Positions 8,594-16,944 of a stretch of DNA of 64,000 nucleotides are shown one piece after another; position 1 is the first letter of the stretch, and each line of letters starts with the position of its first letter. The notes beneath the pieces are model-generated. The model saw nothing but the letters and a program-made list of their open reading frames with translations. It searched no databases and was not told the DNA's origin. The translations under genes and the position numbers were made by a program. This stretch comes from Streptomyces taklimakanensis. GTDB lineage: Bacteria > Actinomycetota > Actinomycetes > Streptomycetales > Streptomycetaceae. The stretch covers positions 434,001 to 498,000 of the forward strand of contig NZ_WIXO01000001.1 of NCBI RefSeq assembly GCF_009709575.1, read 5' to 3'.

Positions 8594-10837
8594 ATGGCGG
8601 CAGAGTCGGCCGCGACGGGCGGCGAGGGAGCCGTACCGCGCGTGGAGTCCCGGCTGGAGTCCGTGGTGGTGCACCCGGTCGGGGCGGTGTGCGTGCGGCG
8701 GGCCCGCTGCGTCCTTCCACCGCTTTCACCGCCCTCCGCGGCGGGCACGGCCGTGCGGATCCTCGTCGAGGGGGTGCCGGTCACCGCGTACGGGAACTCG
8801 CTGCGCGGCCGGGTCGTCTCCGGGCCACCGGGGCTGCGGGTGACGGACACACGGCTGGAGAGAGCGGCCGTGCCCCGCCCCGACGGCGAACTGCCACGGC
8901 TGCGCCTGGAGTTGGAGGAGGCGGAGAATCGCAGGGAGGACCTGCGGGTGAGGCGGGACGGGATTCGGGCGGAGATCGCCGAGGTTGCGGGGCTGCGTGC
9001 CGTCCCGCCGCGACCTCGCCGCGGTGACCCGCCCCGTCGGGCGCCGGTGGAGTCCCTGCTGGCCCTGGCGGATTTCGTGGACGACAGGTTGGCCCTCCTC
9101 CACGAGCGGCTGCGGTCCGTGGAGGAGGAGGTGCGCGACGCCGAACACGAGGCCGACGTGCTCGCGGTCCGGTCGCGGGACGCGTCGAGCGCGCTGTCCA
9201 CCGGGCGGACTCGGGAGTCGGTCACCACCGTGCTCACGCTGGACGGGGGCGGCGACGGGAACGGCCCGGACGGTGGTGTGAGCGGCGTGGAAGCCGAGTT
9301 CGAGATCGAGTACCACGTCCCGGGGGCGACGTGGTCGCCGGTCCACCACCTGAGGTTGGGCGGTGCGGATACCGCCCGCGACGGGACGCTGGTGCTGCGG
9401 GCCCACGTGGCACAGCGCACCGGCGAGGACTGGAGGGGCGTACGGCTGGCCCTGTCCACCGCCGATCTGTCGCGGTTCACCGGTGGTGCTCCCCGGTTGC
9501 GGTCGCTACGGATCGGACGCCGTCGGGAGGAGCCCGAGGCGCGCGGTTGGCGCGAGCCGCCGCCGGGCCTGGAGGAGCTGTTCTCCGGTTACGACGCCGC
9601 CGTGGCGCCGCGCCCCCACGCCCCGGCACCTCCCGTGGAGGCCGCGGTGAGCGCCGCGGCTGCGCCCGCCTCCCCGACGCCCGCCGCCACACCGCCCCGG
9701 ACGGGAGGTGGCGTGCCGCCCGTCGCGATGCCCCTGGCCGGGACGCTCCCACACGCACCGGACGCCTCCACGGCCCCTTCCCCTGCCGCGGTCACCCCGG
9801 GGGCCGGGCGGGTGGGGCCCGGGGCGGAGCGCGGGTTCGCCGGGTACGGCGCCCCGAGGGCGACCGCCGCGTCGGGCGGCTCCGTTCTCCCCGAGGCCAC
9901 TTCCCCGCCCCCGCCGGTCCCGAGTACCGGCATGCTCGACTACTCCCGGCTGGAACTGGCCGGGCCGGACGAGCCCGGACGGCGCGGGAGACTGCGGCCC
10001 GCGCCGGAGGTGACGGACGCGGACACCGCCGAACGGCGGCGGGCCGAGGCCGTCGCGCGGTGGGCCCCTCCCGCCCCCACGGTGCTCCCCATGGCGGACG
10101 TACGGCACTCGGCGGGCTCCTTCCACCGCCGCTACGACACGGCCGCACCGGTCGACGTGGTGGCGGACGGAGCCTGGCACACCGTCCCCGTGTGCGATGT
10201 GCCGGTGGAGACGGTGCCGGAGTACGTGTGCGTCCCCTCGGTGGACCGGACCGTGTACGGCACGGTGCTGCTGACGAACACCTCCCACCACGCGTTGCCG
10301 GCCGGCCCCGCCGACATCACCGTGGGCGGCGAGTTCCTCCTCACCGCGCCACTGCCCGCTCTCGCCCCCGGGGAGCGCCGCCGGGTCGGGATCGGCGCGG
10401 CGGAGAGCGTGCGGGTCGCACGGCGCGCACGCGTGCGCGAGTCCACGGCCGGGTTGCGCGGCGGGACGACGGTGCTCGACCACACCGTCGAGGTGGAGCT
10501 CGTCAATCACTTCCCGCACCGGGTGACGGTCGAGGTGCGCGAGCGTGTGCCGGTGAGCACCGAGAAGGAGGTGCGGATCGAGGAGCACCGGGCCACGCCG
10601 CCCTGGGCCGTGCCGAACGGCCCGTTCGACGGCGACGTCGGAGACGGTGGTGGGGACGGCGGGGACGGCAGCGTTGACGGTGGCGGGGACGGCGGCGGCC
10701 TGGTGCGTGGGGCCAGGGTCTGGCGGGTGGAGCTGGATCCGGGGCGCACCACCGTCCTCAGGGGTGGGTACGAGATCCGGATACCGGGCGGCAAGGCATT
10801 GATCGGCGGGAACCACCGGGAGCGGGAGGCACCATGA
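8594..10837 (+). CDS. DUF4139 (mucoidy-inhibitor MuiA-like) protein, long paralogue
   Basis: A 747-residue protein. Domain order: an N-terminal DUF4140-like sandwich (about 15-85, with LESVVVHPVGAVCVRRARC); a charged coiled coil (about 100-200); the first part of DUF4139 (IEYHVPGATWSPVHHLRLGG, then AQRTGEDWRGVRLALSTADL); a 140-residue Pro/Ala/Gly-rich insertion (about 320-470); the rest of the beta domain; and a Gly/Asp-rich insert near residues 680-705. There is no signal peptide or membrane span. Family function is not established beyond the MuiA name. The ATG at 8594 follows a GGGGGAG ribosome site. It overlaps the shorter paralogue by four bases. Confidence 0.85.
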   Translation: MAAESAATGGEGAVPRVESRLESVVVHPVGAVCVRRARCVLPPLSPPSAAGTAVRILVEGVPVTAYGNSLRGRVVSGPPGLRVTDTRLERAAVPRPDGELPRLRLELEEAENRREDLRVRRDGIRAEIAEVAGLRAVPPRPRRGDPPRRAPVESLLALADFVDDRLALLHERLRSVEEEVRDAEHEADVLAVRSRDASSALSTGRTRESVTTVLTLDGGGDGNGPDGGVSGVEAEFEIEYHVPGATWSPVHHLRLGGADTARDGTLVLRAHVAQRTGEDWRGVRLALSTADLSRFTGGAPRLRSLRIGRRREEPEARGWREPPPGLEELFSGYDAAVAPRPHAPAPPVEAAVSAAAAPASPTPAATPPRTGGGVPPVAMPLAGTLPHAPDASTAPSPAAVTPGAGRVGPGAERGFAGYGAPRATAASGGSVLPEATSPPPPVPSTGMLDYSRLELAGPDEPGRRGRLRPAPEVTDADTAERRRAEAVARWAPPAPTVLPMADVRHSAGSFHRRYDTAAPVDVVADGAWHTVPVCDVPVETVPEYVCVPSVDRTVYGTVLLTNTSHHALPAGPADITVGGEFLLTAPLPALAPGERRRVGIGAAESVRVARRARVRESTAGLRGGTTVLDHTVEVELVNHFPHRVTVEVRERVPVSTEKEVRIEEHRATPPWAVPNGPFDGDVGDGGGDGGDGSVDGGGDGGGLVRGARVWRVELDPGRTTVLRGGYEIRIPGGKALIGGNHREREAP
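10630..10705 (+). repeat. Gly/Asp-rich low-complexity coding repeat in the DUF4139 gene
   Basis: Imperfect repeats of GGNGACGGN-type triplets encode a run of Gly and Asp interrupted by Val and Ser. A related nonanucleotide repeat occurs in the GH42 gene at 20363-20404. Confidence 0.6.
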
Positions 10838-12498
10838 CCGAGACCACATCGTCGACCGCCTCCGCCGGATCGGGCGCGGCCCGGGAGCCCGTTCCCCTGC
10901 CCGTCACCGCCGTGACGTGTATGGAGGATCGTGCCCGGGTCGAGCGGAAAGCGTCGGTGGAGCTGGCCGCGGGGGTCCGGCGACTGCTCGTCGGGCCGGT
11001 GACACCGTTGGCCGTGGATCGTTCCCTGCACGCGGAGTTCACCGGTACCGGCCCCGGGGCCGCCGGCGCGCGGGTCGTCGACGCCCGCGTGGTGCGCACG
11101 TACACACCCCCGCGACCGGACGGGCCCGACGAGGAGGCCTCCGCCCTCCGCCACAGGGTGCACGCCCTGGAGGCGGAGGCGCGGGACACGGACCTGCTGC
11201 GACAGAGGTCGGAGAACCGGCTCGCGATCGTCGGCCAGGCCCGGGCCGAGGTGTACCGCGACGTCGTCGAGAGCGCCGGGGCGGGTGACGCCGACCCCGG
11301 GCGCTGGGCGGACCGGCTGCGGAGGATCGACGCGGAGATCATGGGGCGCGACGGGGAGCTGCGCCTGCTGCTGCGCCGCGTGCGCCGTCTGGAGGAGGAG
11401 CTGGAAGAGGCCCGTGAGGCCCTGCGTCGCACCGAGGAGGAACCGGAGCGGCTGACGGCCGCCGTGGAGGTGGTCGTCGAGGCCGACCACGCCGGACCCG
11501 CCGTGCTGCGCGTGGTCCACCTGGTGCCCTGCGCCCTGTGGCGGCCGGCCTACCGGGCGACACTGGCCGGGGACGAGCGGTCGGTGCGGTTGGAGTCCGA
11601 CGCGGTGGTGTGGCAGCGCACCGGGGAGGACTGGAGCGGGGTACGGCTGGCGCTGTCCACCGCCCGGCCGACGCTCGCCGCGAACCCCCCGGCCCTGACC
11701 GAGGACGTGCTCGTCCTGCGCGACCGCACGGCCGAGGAGCGGCGCACGGTCGAGGTCGATCTGCGCGAGGAGGAGGTCCGCACGGTCGATGGTCGACGGC
11801 CGGCCGGCTCGGAGCCGGAGGGGCCCGACGTCGGTCCGGCGGAGCTGCCCGGTCCGGCCGACGGCGGCGAGGTGCGGGTGATGGCCGCTCAGCGGCCCGT
11901 CACCGTGGTCTCCGACGGGCGTCCTCACCGGGTGCCCCTGTCCTCCTTCACCACGCCGTGCCGCACCGAGTCGATCTGCGCTCCCGAGGTGTCGCCCCTG
12001 GTGACGCGGGTGGCTCGGCTGACCAACGAGGCCGGGCACGTCCTGCTGGCCGGACCGGTGGACCTGGTGCGCGGCAGCGGGTTCGTCGGACGCGGCGAGC
12101 TGCCGTTCGTCGGCCTCGGCGAGGAGTTCCGGCCGGCCTTCGGCAGCGAGGACACCTACCGGGTGGCCCGCCACGTCGAGGAGGAGCGCGGCACCGCGGG
12201 GCCGGCCGGCATCGGTCGCCGCACGGTGATCAGGCGGACGGTTCGGCTGTTCGTCTCCCGGCTCGACTGGTCGCCGGACGGGGAGGCGACCGAGGTGGTG
12301 GTCCACGAACGCGTCCCGGTCTCCGAGATCTCCACCGTCGAGGTGCGGTTGTGTGGAGGGGCGTGTCGTCCGGAGCCCGACGAGGATGTCGACACCGAGG
12401 GCATGGTGCGGTACACGCTCCGTCTGGCGCCCGGCGAACGGCGCGAGATCACGCTGGCCTACGAGGTGGTGGCGGCGTCCGGGGTCGTCGGCCTGTAG
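10834..12498 (+). CDS. DUF4139 (MuiA-like) protein, short paralogue
   Basis: A 554-residue relative of the preceding protein without its long proline-rich insertion. It has an N-terminal DUF4140-like part (VTAVTCMEDRARVERKASVEL), a strongly charged coiled coil (about 100-205, ending RLEEELEEAREALRRTEEE), and the DUF4139 beta domain with LWRPAYRATLAG and VVWQRTGEDWSGVRLALSTA. It is predicted cytoplasmic. The ATG overlaps the upstream stop (ATGA), so the two are translationally coupled and probably work as a pair, perhaps by pairing of their coiled coils. The biochemical role is unknown. Confidence 0.85.
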   Translation: MTETTSSTASAGSGAAREPVPLPVTAVTCMEDRARVERKASVELAAGVRRLLVGPVTPLAVDRSLHAEFTGTGPGAAGARVVDARVVRTYTPPRPDGPDEEASALRHRVHALEAEARDTDLLRQRSENRLAIVGQARAEVYRDVVESAGAGDADPGRWADRLRRIDAEIMGRDGELRLLLRRVRRLEEELEEAREALRRTEEEPERLTAAVEVVVEADHAGPAVLRVVHLVPCALWRPAYRATLAGDERSVRLESDAVVWQRTGEDWSGVRLALSTARPTLAANPPALTEDVLVLRDRTAEERRTVEVDLREEEVRTVDGRRPAGSEPEGPDVGPAELPGPADGGEVRVMAAQRPVTVVSDGRPHRVPLSSFTTPCRTESICAPEVSPLVTRVARLTNEAGHVLLAGPVDLVRGSGFVGRGELPFVGLGEEFRPAFGSEDTYRVARHVEEERGTAGPAGIGRRTVIRRTVRLFVSRLDWSPDGEATEVVVHERVPVSEISTVEVRLCGGACRPEPDEDVDTEGMVRYTLRLAPGERREITLAYEVVAASGVVGL

Positions 12499-12579
12499 CG
12501 TCCCGGCTCCCCCAGCGTTCCCCGTGGCGCGGTCGGCGGTGGGCACCCCGTGGCCCACCACGGCCCCGGCGCCGCGGTG

Positions 12580-13086
12580 TCACAGGGTCCGCCGCATGCA
12601 GATCCGAGGCCACCGGTCCAGGCCGTGTGCCGCTTCGCGTTCGCGGATCCTCCGCAGGCCGGGGGTGAGTTCGCCGTCGTCCAGGGGCCGGAAGCCACAG
12701 CGCGTGTAGTAGGGGGCGTTCCACGGGACCTCGGTGAACGTGGTGAGGGTCAGGGCGGGCGCCCGAACGCTCAGGGCGTGGCCGGCCAGGTGGTCCAGCA
12801 GGGACCGGCCGATGCCGCGGCGCGCACTGCCCGGGTGCACCGACACCTGCTCGACGTGCAGGTTGCCGTCGACGCGGTCGGCGATCAGATAGGCGACCGG
12901 GGCGTCGGCGTCATCGGCCGCGACCCAGGCCAGCCCGGCGTGGTGGTAGCGGGCGAGCTCGTCGAGCGGGAGCGGCTCGTCGTCGGCGATCTCCGGCATG
13001 TCGATGTCTCGGAAACACTGCCCGGCGGCCCTCTCGATGTCCTGGAGGAGGGGCAGCTCGTCCGGGTGCACGGCACGGATACGCAT
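12580..13086 (-). CDS. GNAT-family N-acetyltransferase
   Basis: A 168-residue acetyltransferase of the GNAT fold, transferring an acetyl group from acetyl-CoA to an amine. Motif A is clear: VEQVSVHPGSARRGIGRSLL, with the acetyl-CoA pyrophosphate loop RRGIGRS. Motif B is YYTRCGFRPL near the C-terminus. The acceptor cannot be predicted. Two start codons are possible: ATG at 13086 (used here, MRIRAVHPDELP) or ATG at 13101, five codons earlier; neither has a convincing ribosome site. The gene stands alone, converging with the second DUF4139 gene. Confidence 0.88.
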   Translation of the reverse strand: MRIRAVHPDELPLLQDIERAAGQCFRDIDMPEIADDEPLPLDELARYHHAGLAWVAADDADAPVAYLIADRVDGNLHVEQVSVHPGSARRGIGRSLLDHLAGHALSVRAPALTLTTFTEVPWNAPYYTRCGFRPLDDGELTPGLRRIREREAAHGLDRWPRICMRRTL

Positions 13087-13360
13087 GACCGCATTGTCCA
13101 TGGCCGGCCGGACGATGCCGGCGAACAAAGGATTCCGTGACCGCGACGGCCACCGCGAGCGGCGGGCCGTTCGGGAGGGGTCGGGGGCGTTCACGTGCGT
13201 CGGCGGGCTCGGCGGCCCACGGCGGGCATGACGTCGATCACTCACACCGGGTCGCGCTCGTTCCTCGCGCACACGGCCCGGACAGCCGGCAGCACTTCCC
13301 CTAGCACATGCGTCGGCTTCGCTTCAAGCCCCTCTCCACGGGACGGCTACGCTCGACGAC

Positions 13361-13630
13361 ATGGACTTCTCCGCAGCGTTGGAGTTACTGAGGGACGGTC
13401 GTCGCATGGCCCGCCGGAGCTGGATCCAACCCGGCAAGTACGTCTATCTGGAGCCGGAGTCGGCCTGTGTCTCGCCGGACGGGCGCAGCCGGAGGCTCGC
13501 CGCCCATCTGCGGTTCGTCACCGCGGACGGCACGGTGCAGGCCGGGGTGCAGCCGTCGCACGCCGGGCTGCTGGCGGACGACTGGTACGACGTCGACGCC
13601 GACACCGGGCCCGCCGGGGACGGCGACTGA
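13361..13630 (+). CDS. DUF2829 / Tad2-like small protein
   Basis: An 89-residue protein matching the DUF2829 fold over nearly its whole length: MDFSAALELLRDGRRMARRS at the start, GKYVYLEP, the AHLRFVTADGTV strand, and the LLADDWYDVD terminus that closes the family consensus. Phage Tad2 proteins of this family sequester the Thoeris signal molecule and block that defence; other members occur in chromosomes with no known role. Here there are no phage genes nearby, and neighbours are a GNAT gene and a LacI regulator. The ATG at 13361 follows no strong ribosome site. Whether this copy binds a cyclic ADP-ribose-type nucleotide is open. Confidence 0.75.
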   Translation: MDFSAALELLRDGRRMARRSWIQPGKYVYLEPESACVSPDGRSRRLAAHLRFVTADGTVQAGVQPSHAGLLADDWYDVDADTGPAGDGD

Positions 13631-13634
13631 CTCC

Positions 13635-13668
13635 CCGCCGGCGCCGGTCACCGCTCCGGCGCCGGCGG
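13635..13668. terminator. bidirectional hairpin between the DUF2829 and LacI genes
   Basis: Thirteen-base perfect arms (13635-13647 and 13656-13668) around an eight-base loop. It sits between convergent genes; the right arm overlaps the last codons of the LacI gene. Confidence 0.65.
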
Positions 13669-14733
13669 TGGGGCCGTGGAATCCCGGACGACCAGACGCG
13701 TGGGGACCAGTGTGGTGCCCCGCTCGGCCGTCTCACCGCGGATCTGTCGCAGAACGCCGCGGACGCAACGCCGGCCGACCTCGGCGAAGTCCTGGTGGAC
13801 GGTGGTCAGCGGCGGCACGAACGAGCCCGCCTCGGGAATGTCGTCGAAACCGATCACGCTGACCTGCTCCGGAACGGGCCTGCCCTTCTCGTGCAGGGCA
13901 CGCAGCAGGCCGAGCGCCATCTGGTCGTTGGCGGCGAAGACGGCGGTACAGCCGGGCTCGTCCGCGAGTCGCAGTCCGGCGCGGTATCCGGACTCCGCCG
14001 ACCAGTCACCCCGCACCGGTTCGGGGACCTCGCGTCCGACCTCCTCCAGGGTGGCGCGCCAGGCGGCGGCGCGCCGCTGTGCCGCGAACGACTCCTCGGG
14101 ACCGGCCAGGTGCCACACGGTGCGGTGCCCGAGGTCCAGCAGGTGCCGTACGGCCGTGCGCGTGCCACCCGCCTGGTCGGTGTCGACGACGCTGTAGCGG
14201 TCGCCGGCGTCGGAGTCGGCCACCACCACCTGCACGTTGGGCGGGAGGGAGACCGTGGCGGCGTCCAGCAGGTGGACCTCCATGATCACGATGACGGCGT
14301 CCACCGCGAGTTCTCCCAGCCGGGTGAAGGCGCCGCGCACCTCGTCCCTGGTGGGTACGGCCACCGGCAGGAGCGTGACGGCGTAGCCCTCCTGCGCGGC
14401 CGAACCGGCGATGGCCTCCAGCGTGCGGACGTTGCCGGTGGTGGAGAGGTTGAAGAGGATGACGCCGATGGTGCGGAACTCGCCCCGTTTGAGGGCCCGT
14501 GCGGCGCTGTTGGGCCGGTAGCCGAGCTTCCGCATCGCGGCGAGCACCTGCTGCCGCGTCTCCTCGGTGACGCCCGGGTAGCCGTTGGAGACCCGGGAGA
14601 CGGTCTGCGCGGACACCCCGGCCAGCCGGGCCACGTCCGCCATGGACGCGCCCCGTCTGCGGCGCGGCGGAACGGTTCCGTCCGGGATCGCCGGTCCGCC
14701 GTTCTCCCGCGTGGTGTCCGCGCTGCCCTCCAT
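13648..14733 (-). CDS. LacI-family regulator of the galactan locus
   Basis: A 361-residue repressor. An N-terminal helix-turn-helix (about residues 31-55, SMADVARLAGVSAQTVSRVS) and a hinge helix ending RPNSAARAL are followed by a periplasmic-binding-like sugar domain: TIGVILF, VIGFDDIPEAGSFVPPLTTV and the usual FAANDQMALGLL strand. The 30-residue basic leader before the HTH is unusual but common in streptomycetes. The ATG at 14733 opens the message. The gene is divergent from a sugar ABC operon, and two near-identical 18-bp palindromes lie between them, so it most likely represses both directions until a galactan-derived sugar binds. Confidence 0.88.
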   Translation of the reverse strand: MEGSADTTRENGGPAIPDGTVPPRRRRGASMADVARLAGVSAQTVSRVSNGYPGVTEETRQQVLAAMRKLGYRPNSAARALKRGEFRTIGVILFNLSTTGNVRTLEAIAGSAAQEGYAVTLLPVAVPTRDEVRGAFTRLGELAVDAVIVIMEVHLLDAATVSLPPNVQVVVADSDAGDRYSVVDTDQAGGTRTAVRHLLDLGHRTVWHLAGPEESFAAQRRAAAWRATLEEVGREVPEPVRGDWSAESGYRAGLRLADEPGCTAVFAANDQMALGLLRALHEKGRPVPEQVSVIGFDDIPEAGSFVPPLTTVHQDFAEVGRRCVRGVLRQIRGETAERGTTLVPTRLVVRDSTAPPPAPER

Positions 14734-14818
14734 CGACGCTGCGTCCCCTCGTTCCGGAGCGGGCCCTCGCCGCACCCCTTGACCCTCGTACCGGTGCAGT
14801 GTAGATATCACGCCAACC

Positions 14819-14836
14819 GATGTTTGCGTAAACATC
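14819..14836. promoter_or_regulatory. LacI operator 1, GATGTTTGCGTAAACATC
   Basis: An 18-bp near-palindrome with mismatches only at the central bases. It shares GATGTTTGCG and AAACATC with operator 2; the two centres lie 44 bp apart, about four helical turns, which suits looping or cooperative binding. It is located between the divergent regulator and transporter genes. Confidence 0.8.
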
Positions 14837-14862
14837 CTCTTCGATCGATCCGTCAGGGCGGT

Positions 14863-14880
14863 GATGTTTGCGCAAACATC
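14863..14880. promoter_or_regulatory. LacI operator 2, GATGTTTGCGCAAACATC
   Basis: A perfect 18-bp palindrome with a central CG, 68 bases upstream of the first permease start. It is the stronger of the two sites and is expected to control the ABC-GH42-GH30 genes. Confidence 0.82.
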
Positions 14881-14947
14881 CCGTCGAACGAGCCCGTCGA
14901 CCGAACGCGGCCGGGGCACCCAGCGAGACGAGGGGCGAGAGACGACC

Positions 14948-15865
14948 ATGACGACGCCACTGCCCGCGACGGCGGGCCCCGCGACATCGCGGCGCAGGCG
15001 CGGCGCCCGTACCTGGACCGGTTGGGGCTTCGTCGGCCCCTTCATGACCGTCTTCGGCCTGGTGTTCCTGGCTCCGATCGCCTACTCCCTCTACCTGAGC
15101 CTGTTCCGGGACCGGATGATCGGCGGCACCGTCTTCGTGGGCCTGGAGAACTACCAGCGGGCCCTGACGGATCCCAGATTCTGGGAAGGAGTCGGCCGAG
15201 TGGCGCTCTTCCTGGGCGTCCAGGTGCCGATCATGCTGGGCATCGCGCTGCTGGTGGCGCTGGCGATCGACAGCGGCCGGCTGTACGGCAGGGACTTCTT
15301 CCGAATGGCGGTCTTCCTGCCCTACGCCGTCCCCGCCGTGGTCGCCACCCTGATGTGGGGCTTCATGTACGGCACGCGCTTCGGACTGCTGGGCGACATC
15401 AACGACGCCCTGGGCGTCTCCCTGCCCGACCCCCTCTCTCCCGACCTCGTCCTGGCGGCCATCGGCAACATCGTGACCTGGGAGTTCACGGGTTACAACA
15501 TGTTGATCCTCTACTCCGCGCTGCGGGTCGTGCCCCGCTCCCTGTACGAGGCCGCGGAGATCGACGGCGCCGGCCAACTCCGCGTCATCACCGCCATCAA
15601 GCTCCCCGCCCTCCGCGGTGCGCTGGTGATCGCGACCGTCTTCTCCATCATCGGCAGCTTCCAGCTCTTCAACGAGCCGAGCATCCTGCGGAACCTGGCG
15701 CCCAACGCCGTCACCACCGACTACACCCCCAACCTCTACACCTACTCGCTGTCCTTCTCCGGGCAGCAGCACAACTACGCGGCGACCGTCGCGGTCGTCA
15801 TGGGCCTGATCACCATGGCCGTCGCCTACGCCGTGCAACTGCGCGGCATGCGGAAGGAGGCGTGA
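14948..15865 (+). CDS. carbohydrate ABC transporter permease (MalF type)
   Basis: A 305-residue inner-membrane permease with six predicted spans. The cytoplasmic EAA loop is clear: LYEAAEIDGAGQLRVITAIK (about residues 200-219), where the ATPase docks. The N-terminal 20 residues are basic and cytoplasmic. The ATG at 14948 follows GAGAGACG-type ribosome sequence. It is the first gene of the operon permease-permease-binding protein-GH42, six bases before the next gene. No ATPase gene is present, as usual in streptomycetes, where one shared MsiK-type ATPase serves many sugar transporters. The substrate is inferred to be a galacto-oligosaccharide from the neighbouring enzymes. Confidence 0.9.
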   Translation: MTTPLPATAGPATSRRRRGARTWTGWGFVGPFMTVFGLVFLAPIAYSLYLSLFRDRMIGGTVFVGLENYQRALTDPRFWEGVGRVALFLGVQVPIMLGIALLVALAIDSGRLYGRDFFRMAVFLPYAVPAVVATLMWGFMYGTRFGLLGDINDALGVSLPDPLSPDLVLAAIGNIVTWEFTGYNMLILYSALRVVPRSLYEAAEIDGAGQLRVITAIKLPALRGALVIATVFSIIGSFQLFNEPSILRNLAPNAVTTDYTPNLYTYSLSFSGQQHNYAATVAVVMGLITMAVAYAVQLRGMRKEA

Positions 15866-15871
15866 GACGCG

Positions 15872-16822
15872 ATGAGCGCCCCGGCCCCCACCCTGTCCAC
15901 CACGCGGTCCACTCCCGACGGCCGCGCCCGCTCCGCCGCGCGGCTGCGCGCACCGCGCCGCCGGCGCCACTCGGCGGACCGCCCGCGCCGCAGCGTGACG
16001 CTCACGCTCCTCACCGGCCTGGTGCTCCTCTACAGCCTGGTTCCGCTGGTGTGGCTGATCGTCAGCGCCACCAAGACCCAGGAGGGCCTGTTCGGCTCCT
16101 TCGGGCTCTGGTTCGACGGGGACTTCGCGCTGTGGGAGAACATCACCCGGACGCTGACCTACGACGGCGGCGTCTTCGTCCGCTGGCTGTTCAACACGCT
16201 CCTGTACGTCGTCCTGGGCGCGGGCGGCGCCACGTTCCTCGCCGTGCTGGGCGGCTACGGTCTGGCGAAGTTCGACTTCCCCGGCCGGCGCGCGGTCCTC
16301 GCCGTGGTGATCGGAGCCGTCGCGGTGCCGGGGACCGCCCTGGCCGTCCCGACCTTCCTGATGTTCAGCGGGCTGGGCCTGACCAACACCCCCTGGGCGG
16401 TGATCGTCCCCTCGCTGATCTCGCCCTTCGGCCTGTACCTGATGTGGGTCTTCACCAGCGAGGCGGTCCCCACCGAACTGCTGGAGGCCGCCCGCATCGA
16501 CGGGGCGGGCGAGGCGCGCACCTTCTTCCGGGTCGCCCTGCCGCTGCTGGGGCCGGGCATCGTCACGGTCTCGCTGTTCACCATGGTCGCGACCTGGAAC
16601 AACTACTTCCTGCCGCTGATCATGATCAAGGATCCCGACTGGTACCCGCTGACGCTGGGGCTGGACGCCTGGAACTCCCAGGCATCGACGGCCGGCGGTG
16701 AGGCGATCTTCGACCTGGTGATCACCGGATCGCTCCTCACCATCGTCCCGCTGATCGCCGCGTTCCTGCTGCTCCAGCGCTACTGGCAGTCGGGGCTGGC
16801 CGCCGGAAGCGTCAAGGAGTAG
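15872..16822 (+). CDS. carbohydrate ABC transporter permease (MalG type)
   Basis: The second permease of the galactan-type importer, 316 residues, with six predicted spans after a 50-residue basic, disordered N-terminus. The EAA loop is LLEAARIDGAGEARTFFRVA. The conserved TWNNYFLPLIMIKDPDWYP segment near the C-terminus is typical of MalG-like partners. It starts six bases after the first permease gene. It is thought to pair with that permease to form the membrane channel. Confidence 0.9.
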   Translation: MSAPAPTLSTTRSTPDGRARSAARLRAPRRRRHSADRPRRSVTLTLLTGLVLLYSLVPLVWLIVSATKTQEGLFGSFGLWFDGDFALWENITRTLTYDGGVFVRWLFNTLLYVVLGAGGATFLAVLGGYGLAKFDFPGRRAVLAVVIGAVAVPGTALAVPTFLMFSGLGLTNTPWAVIVPSLISPFGLYLMWVFTSEAVPTELLEAARIDGAGEARTFFRVALPLLGPGIVTVSLFTMVATWNNYFLPLIMIKDPDWYPLTLGLDAWNSQASTAGGEAIFDLVITGSLLTIVPLIAAFLLLQRYWQSGLAAGSVKE

Positions 16823-16944
16823 GCCACTTCGGCCGCCCGGCCCGCGCCCTCGTGCCCCCTCCCCCACTCCCGGCACCCCTGTCTTCCCTCCCCCGCCCCC
16901 CATCCGTCCCTTCCCTCCGCGTCCGACAACGAAGTGAGGACCCC

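Noticed and set aside
13195..16701. A plus-strand open frame of over 1100 codons across the LacI and permease genes
   Set aside because: It is antisense to the LacI gene and out of frame with the permeases. Long shadow frames are expected at this G+C content.
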